Shown: positions 1 to 8,081 of the stretch, one piece after another | Numbering within the stretch: the first letter of the stretch is position 1 | Layout: each line of letters opens with the position of its first letter | Assembly (NCBI GenBank): GCA_019417865.1 | Contig: DYCW01000236.1 | Coordinates: forward strand, 1 to 25,058 | Direction: 5' to 3' | DNA length: 25,058 nucleotides | Source of the DNA: Ruminococcus sp. | GTDB taxonomy: Bacteria; Bacillota; Clostridia; Oscillospirales; Ruminococcaceae | Made by a program: the position numbers and the translations under genes | Notes under the pieces: model-generated | Seen by the model: only the letters and a program-made list of their open reading frames with translations | What the model was told of the DNA's origin: nothing | Database searches by the model: none

Positions 1-25
1 GCTCGGAGATGTGTATAAGAGACAG
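1..25 (+). other. Nextera/Tn5 transposase adapter remnant (artifact)
   Basis: The first 25 bases equal the 3' part of the Illumina Nextera read-2 adapter, including the 19-bp Tn5 mosaic end AGATGTGTATAAGAGACAG at bases 7-25. This is library sequence left on a contig end, not a mobile element of the organism. Genomic sequence starts at about base 26. Confidence 0.96.
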
Positions 26-257
26 CTGCCTGACCCGTATGTTACTGGCTTTTGTGCAGCTTGTTGCATTTCTCCGCTTACTTCTTGTCAACTTTAACAA
101 AAAATAAGTCGATTTCAAATAAAAGCATTTACATTTTAGAAAGAATATGGTATACTAAAGGCATCTGATTTTGTTACAAACCTTGCAAACAAAATCATAA
201 AATGGCATTTTTATGCATTCGTTCTTTATCATCTTAAAAGCTATGGGAGGTATTTTT
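26..257. other. Upstream region of the xylanase gene
   Basis: This stretch holds the promoter of the xylanase gene (128-156) and its leader. Before the promoter an open frame runs from base 27 to a TAA at 105-107. It could be the tail of a gene cut by the contig end, but it is only about 26 codons and I do not recognise it. Nothing else is evident. Confidence 0.5.
128..156 (+). promoter_or_regulatory. Sigma-A type promoter of the xylanase gene
   Basis: TTTACA at 128-133 and TATACT at 151-156 are separated by 17 bp. The start codon follows about 100 bp downstream, leaving an untranslated leader. Confidence 0.75.
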
Positions 258-2117
258 ATGAAACGAAACACAACGAAAAAACTCCTTGCCGGATTGTTGA
301 GTACAGTGTTGCTTGGAACTTCTATTCCACTTGCAACCGTTACCGCAGCAGATACCGAAACAGGAGCCATTATTTACAGCTCTGACTTCGAAGACAGCAG
401 TGCATCTCTACCGTTTACTGGAAGAGGCGGTGTGGAAACCATTTCTATTTCCACCAGTCAGGCACACAGCGGTACTTCTTCTATGATGATCTCCGACCGT
501 ACAAAGGGTTGGCATGGTCCACAGTTCTTGTTGGACGATGTTTGTGAGTCAAACAAAGAATATACCGTCAGTGCCTATGCCAAGGCAGAATGGTATAACA
601 CCATCAAGCTGAGTATGGAATATACCGATACTGCCGGAGAACGGCATTACAGCAATCTGGCAAGTGGTATTTCCAACGGGGACTGGGCGGAATTTTCCAA
701 TATCAAATTCAGCTTTACAGATGATGTCACCAATGTTTATCTCTACTTTGAATGCAACGATGGTTCTAATCTATATATTGATGACTTTACTCTTTCCGAA
801 GCACCAATTATTCCTATTCAGGAAGATATTGCATCTCTAAAAGATGTCTACAGCGGCTATTTCAAGATTGGTACCGCCATCATGGCTTCTAATCTGGCAT
901 CCCCCTCTTTTATGGATTTGGTAGAAAAGCACTTTAATGAAAGCATTACGTTCGGCAATGAACTAAAACCAGACTATGTACTGGATCAGGCTGCCTCACA
1001 GGCAAAAGGTGACAATGTCAACCCACAGGTCAACTTTGCACAAGCAGATGCCTTGCTGAAATACTGTGCTGAAAACAAGATTCCAGTTCGTGGTCATACC
1101 CTCGTATGGCACAGCCAGACGCCGGACTGGTTCTTCAAAGAGGGCTTCTCCGATGACGGCGACTGGGTGGACAAGGATACGATGCTCCAGAGAATGGAGA
1201 ACTATATCAAGAACGTCATGGAAGGTCTGGCAACCCAATATCCAGATGTGGAATTCTATGCATGGGATGTTGTCAACGAAGCTTGGACGGATCAAGGGAC
1301 ACCTCGTGCAGCCGGTTCCAGCAAATCAGAAGATTCCAACAGCTCCGCATGGGTTCGCATTTTCGGTGATAACTCTTTCATTGAACCGGCATTTGAATAT
1401 GCAAGAAAGTATGCACCGGCTGGATGCAAACTCTATTATAACGACTTCAATGAATATATGCCAAGCAAAACCACTGCTATCTATAACATGGCAATGGAAC
1501 TGAAAGAAAAGGGCTTGATTGACGGAATTGGCATGCAGTCTCACTTGGATGTTGGTTTCCCGACTGCTTCCGCATACAGAAAAGCCATTGACAAATTCGC
1601 TTCAACCGGCTTGGATATTCAAGTAACCGAGTTGGATATTACCACTTCAGATACTTCTGAAACAGGATTAAAAAATCAGGCTCAGCTTTACAGCGATATT
1701 TTCGATGTTTATGTAGACTATGCGGACAGCATTTCTGCGGTCGTTATCTGGGGGGTTACGGATGACCAAAGCTGGCGTGCAAGCAGAGTCCCGCTGCTGT
1801 TTGATGAAAACTTCCAAGCAAAACCGGCATTCTACTCTGTGATTGATGATGTAGAGCCGAAGGTGACGACAACTTCTACAACTGGTACGACTGAAACAAC
1901 AACAACGACCACAACAGAACCCATTCCCTTTCAACTAGGCGATGTGAATCTAGATAAATTCGTAGATCTGACAGACATTGTTTTGCTGCAAAAATATCTG
2001 GTTCGGAAAGAAACCCTGACAGCAGAACAAGGTGTACAGGCAGATATGAACGAAGACGGTATTGTAAATGTTGTGGACTTGATGAAACTCAAAACAAGAG
2101 TTTTCTACGCAAAGTAA
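258..2117 (+). CDS. Dockerin-bearing GH10 endo-beta-1,4-xylanase with CBM22-like module
   Basis: Secreted endoxylanase that cleaves beta-1,4-xylan and probably docks onto a cellulosome. The 619-residue protein has a signal peptide (about 1-30), a CBM22/CBM4_9-like beta-sandwich (about 35-185, with the RTKGWHGP stretch near 81-88), a GH10 barrel (about 190-530), a Thr-rich linker (about 536-554) and a C-terminal type I dockerin (560-619). GH10 catalytic residues are visible: acid/base E341 in WDVVNEAW and nucleophile E458 in VTELDI. The two dockerin calcium loops begin at D562 and D596. I chose ATG 258 because GGGAGG lies just upstream and a signal peptide follows directly; an in-frame ATG at 213 has no ribosome site and would spoil the signal peptide. 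It is monocistronic, with its own promoter and terminator. Family identity is clear; substrate fine specificity is inferred. Confidence 0.96.
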   Translation: MKRNTTKKLLAGLLSTVLLGTSIPLATVTAADTETGAIIYSSDFEDSSASLPFTGRGGVETISISTSQAHSGTSSMMISDRTKGWHGPQFLLDDVCESNKEYTVSAYAKAEWYNTIKLSMEYTDTAGERHYSNLASGISNGDWAEFSNIKFSFTDDVTNVYLYFECNDGSNLYIDDFTLSEAPIIPIQEDIASLKDVYSGYFKIGTAIMASNLASPSFMDLVEKHFNESITFGNELKPDYVLDQAASQAKGDNVNPQVNFAQADALLKYCAENKIPVRGHTLVWHSQTPDWFFKEGFSDDGDWVDKDTMLQRMENYIKNVMEGLATQYPDVEFYAWDVVNEAWTDQGTPRAAGSSKSEDSNSSAWVRIFGDNSFIEPAFEYARKYAPAGCKLYYNDFNEYMPSKTTAIYNMAMELKEKGLIDGIGMQSHLDVGFPTASAYRKAIDKFASTGLDIQVTELDITTSDTSETGLKNQAQLYSDIFDVYVDYADSISAVVIWGVTDDQSWRASRVPLLFDENFQAKPAFYSVIDDVEPKVTTTSTTGTTETTTTTTTEPIPFQLGDVNLDKFVDLTDIVLLQKYLVRKETLTAEQGVQADMNEDGIVNVVDLMKLKTRVFYAK

Positions 2118-2150
2118 CCTTTTGATTTTGATACAACTGCATATTGTAAA

Positions 2151-2188
2151 AATAAGAGAATGCGAAATGAGCATTCTCTTATTTTTTT
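2151..2188 (+). terminator. Rho-independent terminator after the xylanase gene
   Basis: A 12-bp perfect stem (2151-2162 with 2172-2183) with a 9-nt loop runs into seven T residues at 2182-2188. Confidence 0.9.
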
Positions 2189-2197
2189 GCCCTATGA

Positions 2198-2206
2198 TTA
2201 GCACTC
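2198..2206 (+). promoter_or_regulatory. Extra CIRCE left half-site
   Basis: TTAGCACTC repeats exactly the left arm of the CIRCE operator that begins 23 bp downstream. It has no matching right arm at the usual 9-bp distance, so it is an isolated half-site. Confidence 0.55.
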
Positions 2207-2220
2207 TCCATTCTACTTCG

Positions 2221-2247
2221 TTAGCACTCTTTTCGACTTAGTGCTAG
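2221..2247 (+). promoter_or_regulatory. CIRCE operator (HrcA binding site) of hsp20
   Basis: The left arm TTAGCACTC (2221-2229) is a 9/9 match to the CIRCE consensus. After exactly 9 bp comes TAGTGCTAG (2239-2247), a 7/9 match to the consensus right arm GAGTGCTAA. CIRCE is the operator of the heat-shock repressor HrcA, and the next gene encodes a small heat-shock protein. The promoter it controls is not obvious; a weak candidate is TTCGAC (2232-2237) with TATTTT (2256-2261), which would overlap the right arm. Confidence 0.85.
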
Positions 2248-2413
2248 ATTTCATCTATTTTTCACGATTTTATCACAAGCTTTCCATATAAGAGCAGTAT
2301 CATAAAGACAATGAAAGAAAGGATATGAGACCCATGGAACCAAATCTGAAAAAATAGCAATGCACAAACAGAAAACAAACAAAACCAATGTCATTTTGAA
2401 GGAGGAATTTTTT

Positions 2414-2833
2414 ATGTATGGATTGACACCTTTTGAACGGAAAAGCTTTGACTTGCTGAATGCATTTCACGATTTTGAAAATGATTTCTTTGGCAGTACA
2501 GGTATGTGCCGTTTCAAGACAGACATTCGGGACGAAGGCGACAAATATGTGATGGAAGCCGAGTTGCCGGGCTTTGAGAAAGGCGACATTCAGCTGGATG
2601 TCACAGGTGACCAGCTGGTATTGACAGCGGCACACAGCACAGAACACGTTGACAATGCGAAGGAGAACTACATCTGCCGAGAGCGTTCCTATGGCTCTTA
2701 TCAAAGAAGCTTTGACATCTCCAATGTAGATGCTGACCAGATTGAAGCAGAATACAAAAATGGCATTCTCTATATGATCCTACCGAAAAAACAGGAAAAA
2801 ACATCTGCTTCCAGACGCTTGGAAATCAAGTAA
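2414..2833 (+). CDS. hsp20: Small heat-shock protein, Hsp20/alpha-crystallin family
   Basis: ATP-independent cytoplasmic holdase chaperone that binds unfolding proteins during heat stress. The 139-residue protein has a short N-terminal arm and an alpha-crystallin domain (about 32-125) with the typical 'ELPGF' stretch and the late motif GILYMILPKK, which is followed by a short charged tail. Length and motif order fit bacterial sHsps. ATG 2414 is chosen because GGAGGAA sits 7-8 bases upstream; an in-frame ATG at 2360 has no ribosome site. It is a single gene between two terminators, with a CIRCE operator about 170 bp upstream, so HrcA repression relieved by heat is the likely control. The leader between operator and gene is long and A-rich. 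Confidence 0.95.
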   Translation: MYGLTPFERKSFDLLNAFHDFENDFFGSTGMCRFKTDIRDEGDKYVMEAELPGFEKGDIQLDVTGDQLVLTAAHSTEHVDNAKENYICRERSYGSYQRSFDISNVDADQIEAEYKNGILYMILPKKQEKTSASRRLEIK

Positions 2834-2895
2834 GGATTTTTACTTGTACTACCCTGTCCACCGGTGCCCTCTGCACCGTTTTCATAAATTCTCTC

Positions 2896-2925
2896 AACGA
2901 CCCTCTTGTTTGAGGGTCGTTTTTT
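2896..2925 (+). terminator. Rho-independent terminator after hsp20
   Basis: A 10-bp perfect stem (2896-2905 with 2912-2921), a 6-nt loop and a T-run to 2925. The next promoter's -35 box starts two bases later. Confidence 0.92.
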
Positions 2926-2926
2926 G

Positions 2927-2955
2927 TTGCAAGTTAAGGGATTTTGTGTTATAAT
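2927..2955 (+). promoter_or_regulatory. Sigma-A promoter of tex
   Basis: TTGCAA (2927-2932), 17 bp, TATAAT (2950-2955). Transcription should begin near 2962, which helps decide the tex start codon. Confidence 0.85.
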
Positions 2956-2990
2956 GAATTTGTATGAAAAAATTAGGAGGCGGTTTTCTC

Positions 2991-5150
2991 TTGCAAATCA
3001 TTGACATTTTAACAGAAGAATTTCATCTGCGAAAAGAACAGGTTGAACATACTGTTGCCCTGCTGGATGATGGCAAAACGATTCCCTTTATTGCCCGCTA
3101 CCGAAAAGAGGCAACGGGTTCCCTGGATGACCAATTGCTGCGACAGCTGGACACTCGTCTGCAATATCTGCGAAAACTGGAACAGCGAAAAGAAGAAATT
3201 CTGACCGCAATCTCTGCACAGGAAAAATTAACACCGGAATTGGAACAGCAAATTCGAGCTGCCAAGACACTGGTAGAAGCAGAAGACCTCTATCTTCCCT
3301 ATCGTCCAAAACGAAAAACAAGAGCTTCTGCTGCCATTGCCCGTGGCTTAGAACCACTCGCCCGTCTGCTGATGGAACAAAAGCCAGACATCCATCCCAC
3401 AGAAGCGGCAGAACCTTTTGTGCAGCCGGAACAGGATGTACCGGATACAGAGGCAGCATTACAGGGAGCAATGGACATTTTAGCAGAAGAAATGGCAAAT
3501 GATGCTGCCCTGCGGAAACAAATGCGACGGTTTACGATGCTGAGCGGCACATTGTATGCCCGTGCTGTCGATGATACAGCAGAAACCCCTTATCGAAATT
3601 ACTATGACTTTCAGTCGCCCATGGAAAAGCTTGTCGGTCATCGGGTACTTGCCATCAATCGAGGCGAACAGGAAAATGCCCTCAAGGTAAGCATTCAACT
3701 ACCGGAGGGCAAAGGGGCTGCCATTGTGGTGCGAAAGTATGTCAAAAACGAAAGTCCCAGTGCCCAATTGGTACAGGCAGCCGCAGAAGATGCCTTTCAA
3801 CGGCTACTTTTTCCAGCAGTGGAGCGGGAAATCCGTAAAAGTCTGACAGAAGCAGCGGAAACCGCTGCCATCAAGGTATTTGCTGCGAACCTGCGTCAAC
3901 TGCTGCTGGCTGCACCACTGAAAAATCAAACCGTACTGGGTGTCGACCCCGGCTATCGAACAGGCTGCAAACTGGCAGTCGTGGATGCAACGGGTGCGGT
4001 TCTGGATACGGGTGTTGCCTACATTACCATCGGGGAAGGGGCAAAAATGGAACAGGGAAGGGAAACCATTCGCCGCATGATGATTACACACCATGTGACT
4101 GCGGTTGCCATTGGCAATGGAACTGCCTCCAGAGAAGCGGAAGCGGTCGTATCTGCTCTGCTGAAAACGCTGCCTCATCCAGCTGCTTATATGGTTGTTT
4201 CCGAGGCTGGGGCATCGGTTTACTCTGCCTCCAAGTTAGCAGCAGAGGAATTTCCGGAATATGACGTTTCCCTGCGAAGTGCGGTTTCCATTGCCAGACG
4301 GCTGCAAGACCCGCTGGCAGAGCTGGTCAAAATTGACCCGCAGGCAATCGGGGTGGGGCAATATCAGCATGATATGCCCAAAAAAGAATTAGCGGCTGCA
4401 TTGGATGGCGTAGTAGAAGACTGCGTAAACGGCGTTGGCGTCGATTTGAATACCGCTTCTTTTTCGTTGTTGTCTCACGTTGCCGGTATCAATACGACAA
4501 TTGCAAAAAATATCGTTGCCTACCGGACAGAAAACGGAGCATTCACGAATCGAAAACAATTAAAAAAGGTCGCCAAGCTGGGTCCGAAAGCATTTGAACA
4601 GTGTGCAGGATTTCTGCGGATTCCGAATGCAGACAATCCATTGGATAATACAGCCGTTCATCCGGAAAGCTATGCAGCAGCGGAAAAAGTGCTGCAAGCC
4701 TGCGGCTTTTCGTTATCTGCTATGCCAACGCAAAACCATCCGGAATTGCTGGCAACTGCCAAACAGTACGGGATTTCCACACTGGCAGAACAGGCTGGTG
4801 TAGGTGTGCCAACCATGCAGGATATCATACAAGAGCTGTCAAAACCAGGACGGGATCCCCGGGATGAACTGCCGCCGCCGTTGCTGCGGAGCGGCGATGT
4901 CATGGAGTTGAAAGACCTGAAAATCGGTATGGAACTGATGGGAACTGTGCGAAATATCACCGATTTTGGTTGTTTTGTAGATGTTGGTGTGCATGAAGAC
5001 GGATTGGTACATATCTCCAAAATCTGCAATCGCTATATCAAACATCCGTTAGAAGCCGTACAGGTCGGCGAGGTGGTGAAAGTCTGGGTGGTGGATGTAG
5101 ATGAAAAACGTGGTAGAATCTCACTGACAATGATACCACCCAAGCAGTAA
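2991..5150 (+). CDS. tex: Tex, S1-domain RNA-binding transcription accessory protein
   Basis: Conserved cytoplasmic nucleic-acid-binding protein linked to transcription. It has the full Tex order: helical N-terminal part with the IPFIARYRKEATG signature, YqgF/RNase H-like domain from about 315 (GVDPGYRTG, D319), helix-hairpin-helix region from about 484 (VDLNTASFSLL), and a C-terminal S1 domain (about 643-712). At 719 residues it has the usual family length. I place the start at TTG 2991 because AGGAGG lies 10 bases before it. An in-frame ATG at 2964 would be only a few bases after the predicted transcription start and has no ribosome site; it would add nine residues. It has its own promoter. 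No convincing terminator follows; a 6-bp inverted repeat at 5224-5252 lacks a T-run. Confidence 0.95.
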   Translation: MQIIDILTEEFHLRKEQVEHTVALLDDGKTIPFIARYRKEATGSLDDQLLRQLDTRLQYLRKLEQRKEEILTAISAQEKLTPELEQQIRAAKTLVEAEDLYLPYRPKRKTRASAAIARGLEPLARLLMEQKPDIHPTEAAEPFVQPEQDVPDTEAALQGAMDILAEEMANDAALRKQMRRFTMLSGTLYARAVDDTAETPYRNYYDFQSPMEKLVGHRVLAINRGEQENALKVSIQLPEGKGAAIVVRKYVKNESPSAQLVQAAAEDAFQRLLFPAVEREIRKSLTEAAETAAIKVFAANLRQLLLAAPLKNQTVLGVDPGYRTGCKLAVVDATGAVLDTGVAYITIGEGAKMEQGRETIRRMMITHHVTAVAIGNGTASREAEAVVSALLKTLPHPAAYMVVSEAGASVYSASKLAAEEFPEYDVSLRSAVSIARRLQDPLAELVKIDPQAIGVGQYQHDMPKKELAAALDGVVEDCVNGVGVDLNTASFSLLSHVAGINTTIAKNIVAYRTENGAFTNRKQLKKVAKLGPKAFEQCAGFLRIPNADNPLDNTAVHPESYAAAEKVLQACGFSLSAMPTQNHPELLATAKQYGISTLAEQAGVGVPTMQDIIQELSKPGRDPRDELPPPLLRSGDVMELKDLKIGMELMGTVRNITDFGCFVDVGVHEDGLVHISKICNRYIKHPLEAVQVGEVVKVWVVDVDEKRGRISLTMIPPKQ

Positions 5151-5392
5151 TCACATGGAAATCCATTTTTATATTTTCTCTCAGAACCATCCTTGAAAAA
5201 TCGTACTTCCGCAGAGTGACTGTCCCTCAGCATTGCGTAACAGCGGTGAGGGCATAAAATGATTAAGTTATGACATTGCCCACGCTGTGAGGAATCCCCC
5301 TGGTCAAGCGGAATCTGCTTGCTCAGAGTCGCCTACGACGAAGAAATTGGTTCTTCAAATCCACATGTATTCTAAAATAAGGAGATCTATTT
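5151..5392. other. tex-MATE intergenic region
   Basis: No gene is evident. It holds a 6-bp inverted repeat (CCCTCA 5224-5229 with TGAGGG 5247-5252), a diverged copy of the dispersed repeat described below (5314-5340), and the MATE ribosome site. I found no good promoter; TATTCT at 5368-5373 is a weak -10 candidate without a fitting -35. Confidence 0.5.
5314..5340 (+). repeat. Dispersed GC-rich intergenic repeat, diverged copy A
   Basis: 22 of 27 bases match the 3' part of the near-identical copies at 23871 and 24019, including the stretch AGTCGCCTACG. The sequence just before it (TGGTCAAGC) resembles the opposite strand of the same repeat, so the element may be partly palindromic. Confidence 0.55.
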
Positions 5393-6775
5393 ATGTCAAA
5401 TACAACCACCGCCAATTCACTTGAGAGTACTTCTGTCACAAAACTCATGCTGAAATTTTCCATCCCCAGTATTATTTCCATGTTGGTCAGTGCCCTCTAC
5501 AACATGGTAGACCAGCTGTTTATTGGACAAGCAGTCGGGATGCTCGGCAATGCTGCTACAAATGTTGCATTCCCACTCTCGACTTCCTGTATCGCCCTTT
5601 CCCTCTTGTTCGGCATCGGCGGTGCTGCCTGTTTCAATTTAAAAATGGGGGCGGGGGATAAAAAATCCGCCTCGTATGCATTCGGCAACGCCTTTACCAT
5701 GCTCGTCATCAGCGGTGTGCTGCTCTCTGCCATCAGCCTGATTTTCTTAACGCCCTTGCTGCGGCTGTTCGGTGCACCGGATAATGTCATGCCTTATGCG
5801 GAAGAATATGTTCGGATTACTGCATTTGGTTTTCCATTTTTGATTGTCACCACAGGTGGAGGGCATTTAATCCGTGCAGATGGCAGCCCCGCCATGACAA
5901 TGGTCTGTAACCTAGTCGGTGCCATTGTCAATACCATTTTAGATGCGATTTTTGTTCTTTACATGGATATGGGGATGGCAGGTGCCGCCTATGCAACGGT
6001 GATCGGACAAATTCTTTCCACATTGTTGGTTGTCATCTATCTGTTTCGGTATCGGAAATTGCATTTAAAGGCAAAGCATTTTGTGCCGCAATTCTCTCAC
6101 ATTCAGAAAATTACTGCAATCGGCATGGCATCTTTTCTCAATCAGCTTGCAATTATGGTGGTGCAAATCATTCTAAATAATATGCTGGAGCACTATGGTA
6201 CAGGTTCCATTTACGGTGATGCCATTCCGCTTGCCTGTGCCGGTATTATCATGAAGGTATACCAGATTATATTTTCTGTGGTCATTGGACTGGGGCAGGG
6301 CATCCAGCCAATTGTCAGTTTCAATTACGGTGCAAAGAAATATGACCGTGTTTGGCATGCTTACCGCATTGCCATGATAGCCGGAGGGATTATTTGTGTC
6401 CTTTCTTTTCTGTTATTTGAAGGATTCCCCAAACCAATTCTCTCCTTATTTGGAGACGGCAGTGAACAGTACTATGCATTCGGCATAAAATTTTTCCGTA
6501 TTTTCCTGTTTTTCACTTGGATTGATTTTTTGCAGCCAATTTCCACTACCTTTTTCACTGCCATCGGCAAAGCAGCAAAAGGGGCTTTTCTCTCCCTTAC
6601 CCGACAGATTATCTTTTTCCTGCCACCACTGCTATTGCTGCCCTTGTTCTTTGGCATAGACGGCATTCTGTTTGCCGGTCCGATTGCGGATCTGCTCTCA
6701 GCAATTGTGACCATTACCATGGTTGCAATCGAATGGAACGTCATGAAAAAACAGCAGTCAATTTGTCTGGCATAA
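5393..6775 (+). CDS. MATE family multidrug/toxin exporter
   Basis: Integral membrane antiporter of the MATE family, expected to export cationic drugs or metabolites with Na+ or H+. The 460-residue protein is hydrophobic throughout, with about 12 membrane helices in two similar halves. The N-terminal PSIISMLVSALYNMVDQLFIG stretch region and the later QLAIMVVQIILNN and GLGQGIQPIVSFNYGA parts are characteristic (NorM/MepA-like). ATG 5393 follows AAGGAG at good spacing. It is a single gene ending in a strong terminator. The actual substrate cannot be read from sequence. Confidence 0.93.
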   Translation: MSNTTTANSLESTSVTKLMLKFSIPSIISMLVSALYNMVDQLFIGQAVGMLGNAATNVAFPLSTSCIALSLLFGIGGAACFNLKMGAGDKKSASYAFGNAFTMLVISGVLLSAISLIFLTPLLRLFGAPDNVMPYAEEYVRITAFGFPFLIVTTGGGHLIRADGSPAMTMVCNLVGAIVNTILDAIFVLYMDMGMAGAAYATVIGQILSTLLVVIYLFRYRKLHLKAKHFVPQFSHIQKITAIGMASFLNQLAIMVVQIILNNMLEHYGTGSIYGDAIPLACAGIIMKVYQIIFSVVIGLGQGIQPIVSFNYGAKKYDRVWHAYRIAMIAGGIICVLSFLLFEGFPKPILSLFGDGSEQYYAFGIKFFRIFLFFTWIDFLQPISTTFFTAIGKAAKGAFLSLTRQIIFFLPPLLLLPLFFGIDGILFAGPIADLLSAIVTITMVAIEWNVMKKQQSICLA

Positions 6776-6795
6776 ATGCACTTGCTTTCCAAATG

Positions 6796-6830
6796 AAAAC
6801 GGCGTTCTGTTCTGACAGGACGCCGTTTTT
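6796..6830 (+). terminator. Rho-independent terminator after the MATE gene
   Basis: A 15-bp stem (6796-6810 with 6815-6829, one G-T wobble) with a TCTG loop ends in five T residues. The A-run on the other side could also make it work from the opposite strand. Confidence 0.9.
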
Positions 6831-6886
6831 GGTTCTGATTCTGATTTTTAACGTGAGTTCGATAGACAAGTTTTATCCGCTGAATA

Positions 6887-6919
6887 GCGACTGCGGTCAA
6901 GCTGGCTCAGCTTGGCGAG
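6887..6919 (-). repeat. Dispersed GC-rich intergenic repeat, copy B (inverted)
   Basis: Read on the minus strand, it aligns with the copies at 23871-23910 and 24019-24058 over about 32 bases with a handful of differences. Within it, CAAGCTG (6898-6904) and CAGCTTG (6908-6914) form a perfect 7-bp hairpin not kept in the other copies. Confidence 0.6.
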
Positions 6920-6922
6920 GAG

Positions 6923-6947
6923 TGCAGAGGGCAAGCTGCCCTCTGCA
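6923..6947. repeat. 10-bp perfect hairpin
   Basis: TGCAGAGGGC (6923-6932), loop AAGCT, GCCCTCTGCA (6938-6947). No T-run follows on either strand to make a standard terminator. It lies directly beside repeat copy B and may be part of the same element. Confidence 0.6.
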
Positions 6948-6994
6948 AAACAATGTAAACTTAGATGTGCTGCTGGATGAGGAACAAGCTACCG

Positions 6995-7085
6995 CTGTCC
7001 GCCCTCCGAAAACACAAAACGATATGCGACAGAAAAATTTAGAAAAAATCGGTTATAGATTGGAACACGAAAATAGGGCGGACAG
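6995..7085. repeat. 11-bp inverted-repeat pair
   Basis: CTGTCCGCCCT (6995-7005) and AGGGCGGACAG (7075-7085) are perfect reverse complements 69 bp apart. The enclosed sequence is A-rich and non-coding. Confidence 0.55.
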
Positions 7086-7181
7086 AAGACACAGGCGAAC
7101 AGCGTAGCATTTTCGCCGGCACGGTTTGTGATTGGCAGCGGTAGAATGTATGAACTCATGTTAACAACTGCAAAATGGTGA

Positions 7182-8033
7182 TTACTGCTTTATCTGTTTT
7201 CCACACTTTTTGCAAAATGCTGCTGTTGCTGAATTTTGTGTGCCACACTGCGGACAGTACTGGATACCTGATTGTACCGTCCCCTGCTCACTCTGCTGAT
7301 TCGGAAGAAATGTCTGCTTCTTTTTGCTGTGCTGCATCAAGCCGATTGCCAACGCTCCCGAACCAGCCAACAATACCACAACACCGCCAATCAACAGCAA
7401 TGCAAAATTATCCGAGAAAAAGTCATTCTTATGGTCATCGTTCTCGTTCTCCACAATCGATAACACCGCTTCTGTCTGTTTCGTTGTAGTAGTGGCTGCT
7501 GTGGTGGTCAGCACCGTGGTTTCTGCTTCTGTCGGGGCAAGGGTGGTCAGAATGGTGGTCACGGCTGCGGTGACTTCTACTGTTGTTGGCGCTTCTGTTG
7601 GTGGATCCGTAGGAGGATCGGTTGGTGGGTCAGTGACAACTGGTTCCGGCTCAGGCTCGGGTTCTGGCTCAGGGTCATCCACAACAGAACCGACTGGAGA
7701 AAGATACGCCATGTCTACCCAGCCGTAGAAAACAGCATCTGGTTCATGCGGCTCGATATTGTAACAAGTAACCCAATCAATTCCCATTGTATGACAGGCA
7801 GTACGGGCATACACAACATCACCCTTTTGAAAGCTATATTCCACTTCCTGTTCTCCGCCCTCTTTGATGTACTTCCCACTATACCCCATTACACCATCAC
7901 TGTTTATCTCATATTCTTTACATACAAACCATTCTCCGGGATCTAACGCATCTGCATCCGCTGGCAGCTGCAAGCTACAAAGACATAACGCCGCTGCGGA
8001 TACCACACATCCAAAATGCTTCCAAATTTTCAT
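7182..8033 (-). CDS. Secreted/membrane protein: SH3-like domain, Pro/Thr linker, TM helix, C-terminal zinc ribbon
   Basis: Function unknown. The 283-residue protein has a signal peptide (about 1-29), a small domain resembling bacterial SH3 (about 35-115, ending GWVDMAYLSPV), a (PE)n stretch (121-131), DPPT repeats and a long Thr-rich linker (to about 187), one transmembrane helix (about 210-233) and a zinc ribbon with C260, C263, C274 and C277. The expected topology is SH3-like part outside and zinc ribbon inside, so it may pass a signal across the membrane; that is inference. ATG 8033 is chosen because GGAG lies 9 bases upstream; an in-frame ATG at 8048 directly abuts its AAGGA. It is the third gene of an operon, 48 bp after the small membrane protein. 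No clear terminator follows. Confidence 0.85.
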   Translation of the reverse strand: MKIWKHFGCVVSAAALCLCSLQLPADADALDPGEWFVCKEYEINSDGVMGYSGKYIKEGGEQEVEYSFQKGDVVYARTACHTMGIDWVTCYNIEPHEPDAVFYGWVDMAYLSPVGSVVDDPEPEPEPEPEPVVTDPPTDPPTDPPTEAPTTVEVTAAVTTILTTLAPTEAETTVLTTTAATTTTKQTEAVLSIVENENDDHKNDFFSDNFALLLIGGVVVLLAGSGALAIGLMQHSKKKQTFLPNQQSEQGTVQSGIQYCPQCGTQNSATAAFCKKCGKQIKQ

Positions 8034-8081
8034 GTAACATCGCTCCATTCCTTTTTATGATACAGGATTTTTTCCTGTATG

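Larger units (their letters stand above)
6831..7181. other. Gene-free region with inverted repeats
   Basis: Frames in this stretch lack ribosome sites and family features, and I see no gene. It contains the inverted repeat copy B (6887-6919), a 10-bp hairpin (6923-6947) and an 11-bp inverted-repeat pair (6995-7005 with 7075-7085). It separates plus-strand from minus-strand genes that converge here. Confidence 0.6.

Noticed and set aside
7..25. Tn5 mosaic end as evidence of a native transposon
   Set aside because: The flanking bases 1-6 continue the commercial adapter, and it sits exactly at the sequence end.
2325..2357. Tiny open frame in the hsp20 leader (possible leader peptide)
   Set aside because: Only ten codons, with the purine-rich stretch too close to its ATG; no stem-loop that would respond to its translation.
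2248..2413. RNA thermometer in the hsp20 leader
   Set aside because: The leader near the ribosome site is A-rich, and I found no stretch that pairs with GGAGGA; CIRCE explains heat control better.
7324..7728. Plus-strand open frame rich in Gly-Ser repeats
   Set aside because: It is the antisense of the Thr/Pro/Glu linker of the zinc-ribbon gene; no ribosome site.
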